Source: Streptosporangium sp. NBC_01495
GTDB lineage: Bacteria > Actinomycetota > Actinomycetes > Streptosporangiales > Streptosporangiaceae
Assembly (NCBI RefSeq): GCF_036250735.1
Contig: NZ_CP109430.1
Coordinates: 806,001-870,000 of the forward strand
DNA: 64,000 bases
Direction of reading: 5' to 3'
A model generated the notes under the pieces. That model worked only from the letters and a program-made list of their open reading frames with translations. It was not told the origin of the DNA and made no database searches. Positions 54,442-63,099 of this stretch are shown one piece after another. The translations under genes were made by a program, and so were the position numbers. The stretch's first letter is position 1; every line of letters begins with the position of its first letter.

Positions 54442-57400
54442 ATGCATGCACGTCTCCGGCGGGTGACCACGGCGGCCTCCGGGTTGCTGCTGGTCATCGC
54501 GCTGGCATCCCCCGTCGTGCCCGCATCCGCTGCCGCGTCCAAAACCGCGTCCGAAACCGTGTCCGAGACCGCGTTCAAGACCGCGTCCGAAACCACGGCG
54601 GCGGCCGTTCTCCCTCCTGACGACTACTGCCTCGGCGAGTGCGCCGACATCCTGCCCCCGGGGCAGAACGGCAACGCGACCCTGGCCGGGATCCTCGCCC
54701 ACCAGACCCTGGGTACCAGGCCGAAGCACAGCGACGACCAGCTCGGCAGGTACGCGAACCTCCTGTCCGGCTACACCGGCCTGACCAACGACCAGATCGC
54801 CGACTTCTTCAACGACGCCTCGTTCGGGGTGCCCGCCGGGCAGGTGGAGAGCACCACGAGCCCGCGATCGGACGTGACGATCGTCAGGGACAAGGCGACC
54901 GGTGTCCCGCACATCACCGGGACGACCCGCGAGGGCACGATGTTCGGCGCCGGGTACGCGGGCGCGCAGGACCGCCTGTGGGTGATGGACCTGATGCGGC
55001 ACGTGGGCCGCGGCGAGCTGACGCCGTTCGCCGGTGGCGCGCCGGGCAACCGGGCGCTGGAGCAGAGCGCCTGGCGCAACTCCCCCTACACCGAGGCGGA
55101 CCTCCAGGCGCAGATCACCAGGCTCAGGGACTCCGGCCCCCGGGGCGCGCGGCTCTACACCGACGTGCAGCACTACATCGCCGGCATCAACGCCTACATC
55201 GACCGCTGCATGGCGGACCGCAACTGTCCCGGCGAGTACGTCCTGACCGGGCACCTCGACGCGATCACCAACGCGGGCGGGCCGGTGGACTTCACCATGA
55301 CCGACCTGGTCGCGATCTCCGGGGTGATCGGCGGACTGTTCGGCGGCGGCGGGGGAGCGGAGATGCAGTCCGCGCTGGTGCGGGTCGCGGCCCGCGCCAA
55401 GTACGGCACCGCGGCCGGCGACCAGGTCTGGTCGGCGTTCCGGGCACAGAACGACCCCGAGACGACGCTCACCCTGCACAACGGCCAGAGCTTCCCGTTC
55501 GGTAACGCGCCCGCCGGAGCCACCGGGGTCGTCCTCCCCGACCCGTCGACGGCACCGGTGGACGTCACCGCGAACGAGACCGGCTCCGCCACCTCGGTCG
55601 CGGCCACGGCGCAGAAGGGCGTGCTCGACGGGCTGCTCGTCGACAACTCCAAGCCCGGCATGTCCAACGCCGTGGTGGTGTCGGCGGCCAAGTCGGCGAC
55701 CGGGAACCCGGTCGCGGTGTTCGGCCCGCAGACGGGCTACTTCGCCCCCCAGCTGCTCATGCTGCAGGAGCTCTCCGGACCCGGCATCCGGGCGCGCGGC
55801 GCCGCCTTCGCCGGGCTCAACCTCTACGTGCTGCTCGGCCGGGGCACCGACTACGCCTGGAGCGCGACCTCCAGCGGCCAGGACATCACCGACACGTACG
55901 CCCTCCAGCTCTGCGCGCCCGGCGGCGGCGCGGTCACCACCGCGTCCAACCACTACCTCTACCGGGGCGTCTGCACGGAGATGGAGACGCTGCGGAAGAC
56001 CAACTCGTGGAAGCCCACCGTCGCCGACTCCACCGCCGTCGGATCGTACGACCTCGTCATCCAGCGCACGAAGTACGGGCTGGTGAGCTGGCGCGGCACC
56101 GTCGGCGGGCAGCCCACCGCCTTCGCCACGCTGCGGTCGACGTACCACCACGAGGTCGACTCGGCGATCGGCTTCCAGATGTTCAACGACCCGGCCCAGA
56201 TGGGGGACCCGGCGGCGTTCACGAACTCGGCCTCCACCATCGGCTTCGCGTTCAACTGGTTCTACGTCAACTCCAGGGACTCGGCGTACTTCATGTCGGG
56301 CAACACCCCGGTCAGGTCCGCGGTGTCCGACCCGAACCTGCCGATGACGGCCGACGCGGCCCACGAGTGGGCGGGCTTCGACCCGGCCGCCAACACCGCG
56401 ACCTACACGGCCCCCGCCACCCACCCGCAGGCGGTCAACCAGGACTACTTCGTCAGCTGGAACAACAAGCAGGCCAAGGACTACGGCGCCGCGGACGGCA
56501 ACTTCAGCTTCGGCCCCGTTCACCGGGCCGACCTGCTGGACGCCCCGATCAAGGCGGCCCTGTCGGGAAGCGGCAAGCTCGACCGGGCGGGCACCACGAA
56601 GATCATGGCCGATGCCGCCGTGACCGACCTGCGAGGCAGGAAGGTCCTGCCCGACCTGCTCCGGGTGATCAACAGCGTGGCCGTGACCGACCCCGCCCTC
56701 GCCTCGGCGGTCGCCAAGCTGGCGGCCTGGACGTCGTCGGGATCGAGGAGGCTGGAGACCTCGCCGGGCAGCAGGGCGTACGCCCACGCCGAGGCGATCC
56801 GCGCGTTCGACGCGTGGTGGCCCAAGCTCGTCCGCGCGCAGTTCAGGCCGGGGCTGGGTGACGGTCTCTACCAGTCGGTGGTGAACGCCATCCAGATCAA
56901 CGAATCACCCTCCGGCCACCAGCAGGGCGACCTGTCCACCCTGCCCACCTCCGCGAACGAGGCCCAGGCGCACAAGGGGTCGGCGTTCCAGTACGGCTGG
57001 TGGGGCTACGTGAGCAAGGACGTCAGGAGCGTGCTCGGCGACCCGGTCTCCGGGCCGCTGCCCGCGAAGTACTGCGGGAACGGCACGGTGGCGGGCTGCC
57101 GTACCGTCCTGCTGGAGAGCCTGGCGGCGGCGCTCGCCGAGCCCGCGGCCACGACCTACCCGGCGGACGACGTGTGCTCGGCGGGCGACCAGTGGTGCTC
57201 CGACGCCGTCGAGCAGTCGCCGCTCGGCGGGATCACGCACTCGCTGATCTCCTGGCAGAACCGGCCGACCTACCAGCAGGTCGTGTCGTTCCCCGCCCAC
57301 CGGGGCGACGCGATCGCCAACGTGGCGGAAGGGAGGACCGCCAGGGCGTCGAGCACCCAGCTCTTCTACCCGGCGAGCAGGTCCGTCGACGGCGACCCGA

Positions 57401-57699
57401 CCACCCGGTGGTCGAGCTCGTCCAGCGACAACCAGTACCTCCAGGTCGATCTCGGGTCGGCCACGACCGTGGCCAGGGCCCTGCTGCGCTGGGAGGCGGC
57501 CTATGGGTCCGCGTACTCGATCCAGACCTCGACCGACGGCTCCACCTGGACCACCGTCTACTCCACCACCACCGGAAACGGGGGTGTGGACAACGTGAGG
57601 TTCACCCCGACCAGCGCCCGGTACGTCCGCATGCAGGGTGTCACGCGGGGGACGTCCTACGGCTACTCCCTCTACGAGCTGGAGGTCTACCCCCGGTGA
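54442..57699 (+). CDS. Secreted penicillin-acylase-family (S45) enzyme with discoidin domain
   Basis: A 1085-residue secreted protein. It has a signal peptide (about residues 1-30) and a Lys/Thr/Ser/Glu repeat (KTASETVSETAFKTASETT). The Ntn-hydrolase alpha part carries ITGTTREGTMFGAGYAGAQD, and S408 (GMSNAVVV) is the probable autocleavage and nucleophile residue; the beta part follows. A C-terminal F5/8 type C (discoidin/CBM32) domain spans about 960-1085 (NVAEGRTARAS, DGDPTTRWSS, ARYVRMQG). The enzyme likely hydrolyses amide bonds of acylated compounds (beta-lactams, acyl-homoserine lactones or lipopeptides); the discoidin part may hold it to glycans. Confidence 0.88.
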   Translation: MHARLRRVTTAASGLLLVIALASPVVPASAAASKTASETVSETAFKTASETTAAAVLPPDDYCLGECADILPPGQNGNATLAGILAHQTLGTRPKHSDDQLGRYANLLSGYTGLTNDQIADFFNDASFGVPAGQVESTTSPRSDVTIVRDKATGVPHITGTTREGTMFGAGYAGAQDRLWVMDLMRHVGRGELTPFAGGAPGNRALEQSAWRNSPYTEADLQAQITRLRDSGPRGARLYTDVQHYIAGINAYIDRCMADRNCPGEYVLTGHLDAITNAGGPVDFTMTDLVAISGVIGGLFGGGGGAEMQSALVRVAARAKYGTAAGDQVWSAFRAQNDPETTLTLHNGQSFPFGNAPAGATGVVLPDPSTAPVDVTANETGSATSVAATAQKGVLDGLLVDNSKPGMSNAVVVSAAKSATGNPVAVFGPQTGYFAPQLLMLQELSGPGIRARGAAFAGLNLYVLLGRGTDYAWSATSSGQDITDTYALQLCAPGGGAVTTASNHYLYRGVCTEMETLRKTNSWKPTVADSTAVGSYDLVIQRTKYGLVSWRGTVGGQPTAFATLRSTYHHEVDSAIGFQMFNDPAQMGDPAAFTNSASTIGFAFNWFYVNSRDSAYFMSGNTPVRSAVSDPNLPMTADAAHEWAGFDPAANTATYTAPATHPQAVNQDYFVSWNNKQAKDYGAADGNFSFGPVHRADLLDAPIKAALSGSGKLDRAGTTKIMADAAVTDLRGRKVLPDLLRVINSVAVTDPALASAVAKLAAWTSSGSRRLETSPGSRAYAHAEAIRAFDAWWPKLVRAQFRPGLGDGLYQSVVNAIQINESPSGHQQGDLSTLPTSANEAQAHKGSAFQYGWWGYVSKDVRSVLGDPVSGPLPAKYCGNGTVAGCRTVLLESLAAALAEPAATTYPADDVCSAGDQWCSDAVEQSPLGGITHSLISWQNRPTYQQVVSFPAHRGDAIANVAEGRTARASSTQLFYPASRSVDGDPTTRWSSSSSDNQYLQVDLGSATTVARALLRWEAAYGSAYSIQTSTDGSTWTTVYSTTTGNGGVDNVRFTPTSARYVRMQGVTRGTSYGYSLYELEVYPR

Positions 57700-57752
57700 T
57701 GAACACCCTGACGTAGAGGGTGAAGGACGACGGTGACGGTCACCGCCCCGGG

Positions 57753-57836
57753 AGACGGCGGCGACCGTCACCGTCCGGGAAGATGGCGGCGACCGTCACC
57801 GTTCGGGGAGACGGCGGTGACGGTCGCCGCCGTCTC
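57753..57836. repeat. Three 28 bp tandem units between convergent genes
   Basis: AGAxGGCGGCGACCGTCACC-type units at 57753, 57781 and 57809. The third folds with itself: GAGACGGCGG (57808-57817) / CCGCCGTCTC (57827-57836). It lies between the acylase and the siderophore operon, which converge here, and probably serves as a shared terminator. Confidence 0.7.
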
Positions 57837-57900
57837 CCACATCGGGCCTGAGCCCGCTGCCAGGCCGGAGGCCGGATCTCGTGGGAAGGGCGCCCGCCGC

Positions 57901-59505
57901 TCAGGCCGTGGCCAGCGGGTTGGCGACCGTCACGTACCCCGCGGAGCGGTCCGCCGAGCGCGCCCACCGGACCGACAGGTTGGCCTTGGCCGGTAGCGGC
58001 GCCCCCGACAGCAGGTCCGACAGCGGCCGGGGCCACCCGCGCGACGCCGCGTACTCCGCCAGGACCTCCCCGGCCACCGCCCACAGCTCCCGTGTGGACC
58101 CGGTCCCCGCGAGAGAGGCGGCGATCTCGGCGAGGTGGTTGACCATCAGGCAGTAGACCACCCGGTTCCAGCCGGAGGCCGCGTCGTAGGTGAGCGCCTC
58201 GGCGACCCGGCCGGGCAGCCCGGACAGGTCGTGCCGCCCGGCGACGAGCTTCGTGCCCTCCAGGTCGCGGAAGACGGCCTCCACGGGCAGCCCGTCCGCG
58301 TCCACGCCGATCAGGACGTTCTGCAGGTGGGGTTCCAGCACCACGCCGTGGTCGAGGTAGGCGTCGAGCACCGGCGGCGCCACGCGCTCCACGTACGCCC
58401 GCCACCAGCGCACCGGATCGGCCATCGGCCACCCGGCCATGGTCGGTACGTCGCCTGGAACCGCGTCGGCCCCCTGCCGCCCGGCGGCCAGCGCGCCGCT
58501 CAGCAGGGGGGTCACCCCCGGCCTGCAGACCGACCACGGGCCGAGCCTGACGATCACGCCGAGCCCCTCCAGCAGCCGGGTGCCCAGCTCCGCGGAACGG
58601 TAGCCCGGTTCGGGCAGCCAGCGGGTGCCGGGGAAGGCGGCCTCCAGGTCGAGGAACACCGGTTCGAGACGACGGCTCAGCTCGACCGCGCCCGCCAGCT
58701 CGTACCAGGAGTTCTTCCGCAGGCAGTTGGTGATCCGCACGTCCAGGCTGAACTTCAGGCACCGGTCGATCAGCGGCTCGTAGACCGTGCGGACCGACGA
58801 CGTGGGAACCGCCCTCCGGGCGCTGTCGCCCAGGTCGACCAGACGGCCGTCGGCCAGTGGCGCGGCCAGCTCCGCCGCGAGCAGCTCCAGCTGCCACGGG
58901 TGCGCGGGCAGCAGCGAGTAGCCGGGCGGCGCCTGGCCGAGCTCGTCGAGCGAGCCGCTGTCACCCGCCTCGGCCAGCACGTCGTCCCTGACCCCGAGCA
59001 GTCGCAGCGGGAAACTCGCGTGCGCCTCGGGCGCGTAGCGCAGCCAGCCCTCGCCACCGCGCGCCTTCGGGCTGGGATGGAACGGGTGCCCGAAAACCAG
59101 CGCCTGTTCCGAGGCGAGCCACGGGTCGGCGGGCGGCGGCACCTCCCGCCGGGCCGCGATCAGCGCCGCCATGGCGTCCCTGCTCGCGGCCACCTGGGCG
59201 GCGAACTCGTCGTTGTCCTCGCCGAGTTCGGTCTCCACCAACCGGACGAGCACGTCCGCCGAGAGCGGCCGCCAGGAGCCGTTCTCCAGCCACTCGGGCC
59301 GCCCCTCGAAGCGCAGCGCGAGCCCGCCGTGCGCGCGGACCCGCAGGCGGGTGCCCGCGACGCGCAGCAGCAGGTACGGATCCTCGTGGCCGACCTGCCC
59401 CCGAGGCCCCGAGATCTCCCTCACGCAGCAGCGCAGCAGCGCCGACAGTGAGGCCTCCTCGGCGACGGCGACGGCGGCGGGTGAGCCGAGGGCGAGGCTG
59501 GTCAT
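57901..59505 (-). CDS. NIS siderophore synthetase, IucA/IucC family (1)
   Basis: A 534-residue NRPS-independent siderophore synthetase. ATP/substrate motifs are intact: GHPFHPSPKARGG near residue 140, LLPAHPWQLELL, and KFSLDVRITNCLRKNSWYEL; the C-terminal FhuF-like portion (LEPHLQNVLIG, FRDLEGTKL) is present. It joins a carboxylate (typically citrate) with an amine or alcohol by adenylation. The ATG overlaps the upstream synthetase stop by four bases (ATGA). It is the last gene of the iron-box operon. Confidence 0.93.
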   Translation of the reverse strand: MTSLALGSPAAVAVAEEASLSALLRCCVREISGPRGQVGHEDPYLLLRVAGTRLRVRAHGGLALRFEGRPEWLENGSWRPLSADVLVRLVETELGEDNDEFAAQVAASRDAMAALIAARREVPPPADPWLASEQALVFGHPFHPSPKARGGEGWLRYAPEAHASFPLRLLGVRDDVLAEAGDSGSLDELGQAPPGYSLLPAHPWQLELLAAELAAPLADGRLVDLGDSARRAVPTSSVRTVYEPLIDRCLKFSLDVRITNCLRKNSWYELAGAVELSRRLEPVFLDLEAAFPGTRWLPEPGYRSAELGTRLLEGLGVIVRLGPWSVCRPGVTPLLSGALAAGRQGADAVPGDVPTMAGWPMADPVRWWRAYVERVAPPVLDAYLDHGVVLEPHLQNVLIGVDADGLPVEAVFRDLEGTKLVAGRHDLSGLPGRVAEALTYDAASGWNRVVYCLMVNHLAEIAASLAGTGSTRELWAVAGEVLAEYAASRGWPRPLSDLLSGAPLPAKANLSVRWARSADRSAGYVTVANPLATA

Positions 59506-61220
59506 GTCGTCCTTCGCGTGATCTGGGGAGGCTGGCGGAGATAGTTCGGGCCGCTCGTGCCATAGAACTTGTTCACGTCCCGCGCACCGGTGCGCGTCTT
59601 GTCCACCAGGGTTCCGGCGGTGATCATCGACTTGCCCACGAGCCGGGCGGCGTCGAGGGTCCTGGCCCGCAGCAGCCGGGCCATCGGATCCTCCCCGTAC
59701 TCGTCGAGCGCTTCGGCGAGCGTGTCGCGGACCAGCTCGAAGGCCCTCGGCGGCGGCAGCGCGCCGAACGTCACGGCCGCCGCGGCCAGGTGCAGGGTGA
59801 TGGTCACGAACACGTCGGCGAGCGCGTGCGGGTCGTCGGTGAACATCCGCGCGTCGGTGAGGTCCGGCACCGCGAGCCCGGCGTCCCTCAGCCTGTCGGG
59901 CGAGGTCAGCAGGCCGTCGTTGTCCTTGACGAGCAGCCGTACAGTGCCTTCGCCCGTGGCCTCGGCGTCGAACACCAGCGAAAGGTTCTGCTGGTGGGCC
60001 TCCAGCGCCGTGCCGTACCTGACGAAGAGCCGCACGTGGAAGCGGAACAGCATCCGCAGGTACCGGCCGAGCAGCCGGGTGACGTCCCCGCCGAACCACC
60101 GCCCGGCGAGCTCCTCCACGACCAGCCCGCCCCCGGGCAGCGGCGCGGGAAGCGCCGCGACCGGGACGACCTCCCCCGCGGGATGGCGGCGCAGGAGCCA
60201 GCCCAGGTACTCGTGCCCGGCGTGCCCGTACGTCTGCTCGTCGGCCAGGAGCACCTCGGGATCGGGCATGGCCCGCAGGAGCAACTCGGCCCGTGCCCCG
60301 TCGGCCAGCGTCTCCGGCTTGAGCGACCTCCGGTTGCGCAGCCCGAGGGTGCTGGTGGTCAGCGGCAGCTTCAGGTGCGTGCCCGGGGCGATCTCGACCG
60401 TGCGCATCGACAGCGTGGGCCTGACCTCCAGGTACGCCAGCGGGGCCACGATCGTCCACGGGATCTCCCCGACCGTGGGGACCGTCAGCGGGTGTACGGG
60501 GAACAGCGCGTGGGTCTCCGCGAGATCCCCGGCCAGGCCGACGGCGGGGAATCCGGGCGCCCCGGGCATCTCCGTCCCGGTGAGCCGCTCCCGAGGCACC
60601 GCGGCCCATCGCAGCTCGAAGGCGGGCGCGAACTCCGGCGCGTACGCGGTCAGATCCTCGTCGGACAGGCCGATCCGGCACCGGGCCGTCGGGTAGACCG
60701 GGTGGTCGAGGAACGCGGCCAGCGTCTCGTACCACATGCCGCCCCGCCCGCCCTCGCTTCCACTCCTGCTCTCGCCTCCGCTCCCACTGCCCGCCGTGCG
60801 CGAGGCCCCGTCTCCCGTCGCGCGTCCGGTCCCGTTCTCCGTCGCACGCGTGAGGCCGGGGCGCGGGGTGGCGACGGTCGCGTACAGCCTGGCGAGCACC
60901 TCCTCGCGGTGGACGTCGTGAAGGTCGAGGGCGCGCAGTGCCTCGCGGCACTCCGTGACGAACGACTCGACCCCGGCGGCGTCGGCGGGGGCGGAGATCT
61001 CCCGCAGGGCGTGCAGGACCTCTTCCAGGCGGAGCGACTCCTCCGGGGCCGCCACGAAGTCCTGGAACAGCGAGCCGGGGGTCAGCCGTACCCGCCTGCC
61101 CCCCGGCAGGACCAGCGCGACGCCGTCCTTGCCGCGGGTCACCCGCCCGGCCAGGCCGCCGTAGTCCTCGCGCAGGAGCGCGTTCAGCACCCGGGTGGCG
61201 AGGTATGGTTCCCGGCTCAT
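59502..61220 (-). CDS. NIS siderophore synthetase, IucA/IucC family (2)
   Basis: A 572-residue synthetase. It has FPVHPLTVPTVGEIPW, HLKLPLTTSTLGLRNRRSLK, EAHQQNLSLVF and VKDNDGLL, but the first ATP-contact motif GHPxHPxxKxR reads DHPVYPTARCR, so the usual Gly, second His and Lys are changed; this suggests altered activity or a subfamily variant. A Gly/Ser-rich linker of about 35 residues lies near residue 150. ATG 61220 overlaps the ATP-grasp stop codon (ATGA), favoured over an upstream GTG at 61232. Confidence 0.9.
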   Translation of the reverse strand: MSREPYLATRVLNALLREDYGGLAGRVTRGKDGVALVLPGGRRVRLTPGSLFQDFVAAPEESLRLEEVLHALREISAPADAAGVESFVTECREALRALDLHDVHREEVLARLYATVATPRPGLTRATENGTGRATGDGASRTAGSGSGGESRSGSEGGRGGMWYETLAAFLDHPVYPTARCRIGLSDEDLTAYAPEFAPAFELRWAAVPRERLTGTEMPGAPGFPAVGLAGDLAETHALFPVHPLTVPTVGEIPWTIVAPLAYLEVRPTLSMRTVEIAPGTHLKLPLTTSTLGLRNRRSLKPETLADGARAELLLRAMPDPEVLLADEQTYGHAGHEYLGWLLRRHPAGEVVPVAALPAPLPGGGLVVEELAGRWFGGDVTRLLGRYLRMLFRFHVRLFVRYGTALEAHQQNLSLVFDAEATGEGTVRLLVKDNDGLLTSPDRLRDAGLAVPDLTDARMFTDDPHALADVFVTITLHLAAAAVTFGALPPPRAFELVRDTLAEALDEYGEDPMARLLRARTLDAARLVGKSMITAGTLVDKTRTGARDVNKFYGTSGPNYLRQPPQITRRTT

Positions 61221-62374
61221 GCGATCACCCACGGGTTCTCCGCCGTGAACGCGGCGACGGCCGCGTCCACACGTGCCCGATCGGGTCCGATGGCGCGGAC
61301 GATGCCCATGTAGTCGCGGTTGGTGTTGCTCAGGTCGATCCGGTCGCCCACGGCGCGCAGCGGCCGGTGCCAGATCCGGACCGGGTCGCCGGGCGCGGGA
61401 ACGACCGTGCCGGGAGCACTCACCACGGTCCCCGGACGGTCGGCGACCAGGCTCAGCGCGGTCGCGTGCCCCTCGGTCCGGTCGGGGAGCTTCGGCGCCG
61501 CCCCGAGATGCACCCTGAGCACGAGCTCGAACAGGGGCGCGTCCAGCATGCTCGCCAGCAGGAAGTCGCAGTGGTCGCCGATCACCCGGTAGTTGACCTC
61601 GACGATCCGCGGCCCGGCCGGGGTCATCACGTACTCGGTGTGGCAGGCACCGAACCCCACCCGCAGCGCCTCCAGCGCCCGCAGCACGTGGTCACGGCCG
61701 GGAGGCGGCTCCCAGTCGAGCCGTTCCTCCACGAAGTGCGGCAGCGGCCCGAGGGTGGTGCGGAAACCGCCGAGCACCCTGACCCCCTCGCCGTCGCCGA
61801 GCGTCTCCATCGTGTGCAGCGGGCCGTCGAGATACTCCTCCACGACAAGGGTTTCTCCCGGCCGCCTGTCCCGGATGGCCGCGACGGCCGCCGCGAGCTC
61901 GCCCGCGTCGCGGACCAGTACGACGTCCTCGCTGGCCACGCCCTCGCGCGGCTTCACGACCGCGGGGAACGGCATGTCCGCGGGCGGTGGGTCGGCCGGT
62001 GTCAGCCGCGCGGAACGGACGGTCTCGACCCCGGCGGCGGCCAGCCGCCTCCGGGTGAGCGCTTTGTTCTTGGTGTCGACGCAGGCCCGCCAGTCCTTGC
62101 CGGGGAGGCCGAAGTACGCGGCGGCGAGCGCGGTCTCCGCCTGGATGTGGTCGGAGTTGGAGAAGATCGCGTCCGGGACGCGGTGGTGCGCGACGGTGTC
62201 GATCACCGCCCGCGCGTCGCGCACGTCGCAGCGGAGCACCTCGGCCCCGGAGTCGCGGTACTGCTTGGGGCGGTCGGTGAGGATCGTGACCTCGCAGCCG
62301 AGCGCGCGTGCCGCCGGGAGGAAGCCGTCGGTGACCGAGTCGGTCGGTTTCAGCGCGGTGAGGTACAGCCGCAA
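61217..62374 (-). CDS. ATP-grasp ligase of siderophore operon
   Basis: A 385-residue ATP-grasp enzyme (PreATP-grasp, then central domain with DTKNKALTRRRLAAAG, PAVVKPREGVASEDV, VVEEYLDG, and metal-binding C-terminal VEVNYRVIGDHCDFLL). It would ligate a carboxylate to an amino or hydroxyl group. An ATP-grasp ligase with two NIS synthetases is the core set of vibrioferrin-type pathways (PvsA, PvsB, PvsD); decarboxylase and exporter genes are not in the window. The start is TTG 62374, rare, with a GGGGGTC-like ribosome site; no better in-frame start is nearby. Confidence 0.85.
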   Translation of the reverse strand: MRLYLTALKPTDSVTDGFLPAARALGCEVTILTDRPKQYRDSGAEVLRCDVRDARAVIDTVAHHRVPDAIFSNSDHIQAETALAAAYFGLPGKDWRACVDTKNKALTRRRLAAAGVETVRSARLTPADPPPADMPFPAVVKPREGVASEDVVLVRDAGELAAAVAAIRDRRPGETLVVEEYLDGPLHTMETLGDGEGVRVLGGFRTTLGPLPHFVEERLDWEPPPGRDHVLRALEALRVGFGACHTEYVMTPAGPRIVEVNYRVIGDHCDFLLASMLDAPLFELVLRVHLGAAPKLPDRTEGHATALSLVADRPGTVVSAPGTVVPAPGDPVRIWHRPLRAVGDRIDLSNTNRDYMGIVRAIGPDRARVDAAVAAFTAENPWVIA

Positions 62375-62391
62375 TGCAGGGACCCCCGATA

Positions 62392-62410
62392 TCAGGCAAG
62401 GCTAACCTAA
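62392..62410. promoter_or_regulatory. IdeR/DmdR iron box
   Basis: TCAGGCAAGGCTAACCTAA matches the DtxR-family box TTAGGTTAGGCTAACCTAA at 16 of 19 positions, 18 bases upstream of the ATP-grasp start. It predicts repression of the siderophore operon when iron is plentiful. Confidence 0.85.
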
Positions 62411-62460
62411 CTCGGTGATCCTAGCCTGAGGTCGATCATCACGCGGGGGCGATCGGCCTA

Positions 62461-62506
62461 TTGACATTACATGTCCGTGTCGCCCGATGATGAGAGTCTT
62501 CTCATC
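62461..62506 (+). promoter_or_regulatory. Possible promoter and hairpin before the 62551 gene
   Basis: TTGACA (62461-62466) with GATGAT 19 bases on (62486-62491) could be a -35/-10 pair. An inverted repeat GATGAGA / TCTCATC (62489-62495, 62500-62506) overlaps its -10 and could be an operator. Confidence 0.4.
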
Positions 62507-62538
62507 TCCATCACAGCCTGATCTCCCGTGGCGGCGCC

Positions 62539-62544
62539 TAGCGT
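62539..62544 (+). promoter_or_regulatory. Alternative -10 box for a leaderless 62551 transcript
   Basis: TAGCGT lies six bases before ATG 62551; GGAGG in between is too close to the ATG to work as a normal ribosome site, so leaderless initiation is possible. Confidence 0.4.
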
Positions 62545-62550
62545 GGAGGC

Positions 62551-62952
62551 ATGAGCCGCAGGACATCCACCGTCTCCCTGATGATCGGGATACTCGCCAC
62601 CGCGGTCGCGATGGTCGCGGTCGTGGTTCTGGTCCAACGCAACCCGGGTGACCTCGGGAACGCCGTCGTGGTCGACCGGGACCGTGGGAGCGAGACGGCC
62701 GAGACGGGCGCCGCGCAGCCGCCGCCCTCCGGAGACTCCACGGCACCGGCCGACCCCCGGGCCTCGGACGGCTCCGGGGCCCCCGGCGATCCGAAGGTGC
62801 GGGGCGATCGGACATCTCCCGGTTCCGCGACCTCCGGCGAGCCCGGGGCGTCCAGCGTGACCGGAAGGGAGCGGGCCGAACGGGTGAAGCCGCCGCCGCC
62901 GCCGCGAGGCGGAGATGACGACGACGATGACGGTGGTGGCGATGACGACTGA
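62551..62952 (+). CDS. Membrane-anchored acidic low-complexity protein
   Basis: A 133-residue protein with one N-terminal membrane segment (about residues 8-28) and a disordered outer part rich in Asp, Gly, Pro and Ser that ends in an Asp/Gly stretch (DDDDDDGGGDDD). No family recognised. It is 147 bases upstream of a sensor kinase and in the same frame; the intervening DNA also reads as Gly/Arg/Asp-rich, so a frame disruption of a longer protein cannot be excluded. Poly-Asp may bind cations. Confidence 0.6.
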   Translation: MSRRTSTVSLMIGILATAVAMVAVVVLVQRNPGDLGNAVVVDRDRGSETAETGAAQPPPSGDSTAPADPRASDGSGAPGDPKVRGDRTSPGSATSGEPGASSVTGRERAERVKPPPPPRGGDDDDDDGGGDDD

Positions 62953-63099
62953 GGCGGCGGCCACCGAGGTGACGGCGGTCCCCGGCGCGACGGTGCCCAG
63001 GACGGCCGAAGCGGCGCTCATCGGGAAGGCGGTCACCGGGGAGGCGACGGCCGGGACGGCGGTGGCCGGAGCGGCGGCGGCAGAGGCGACGGCCGGACG

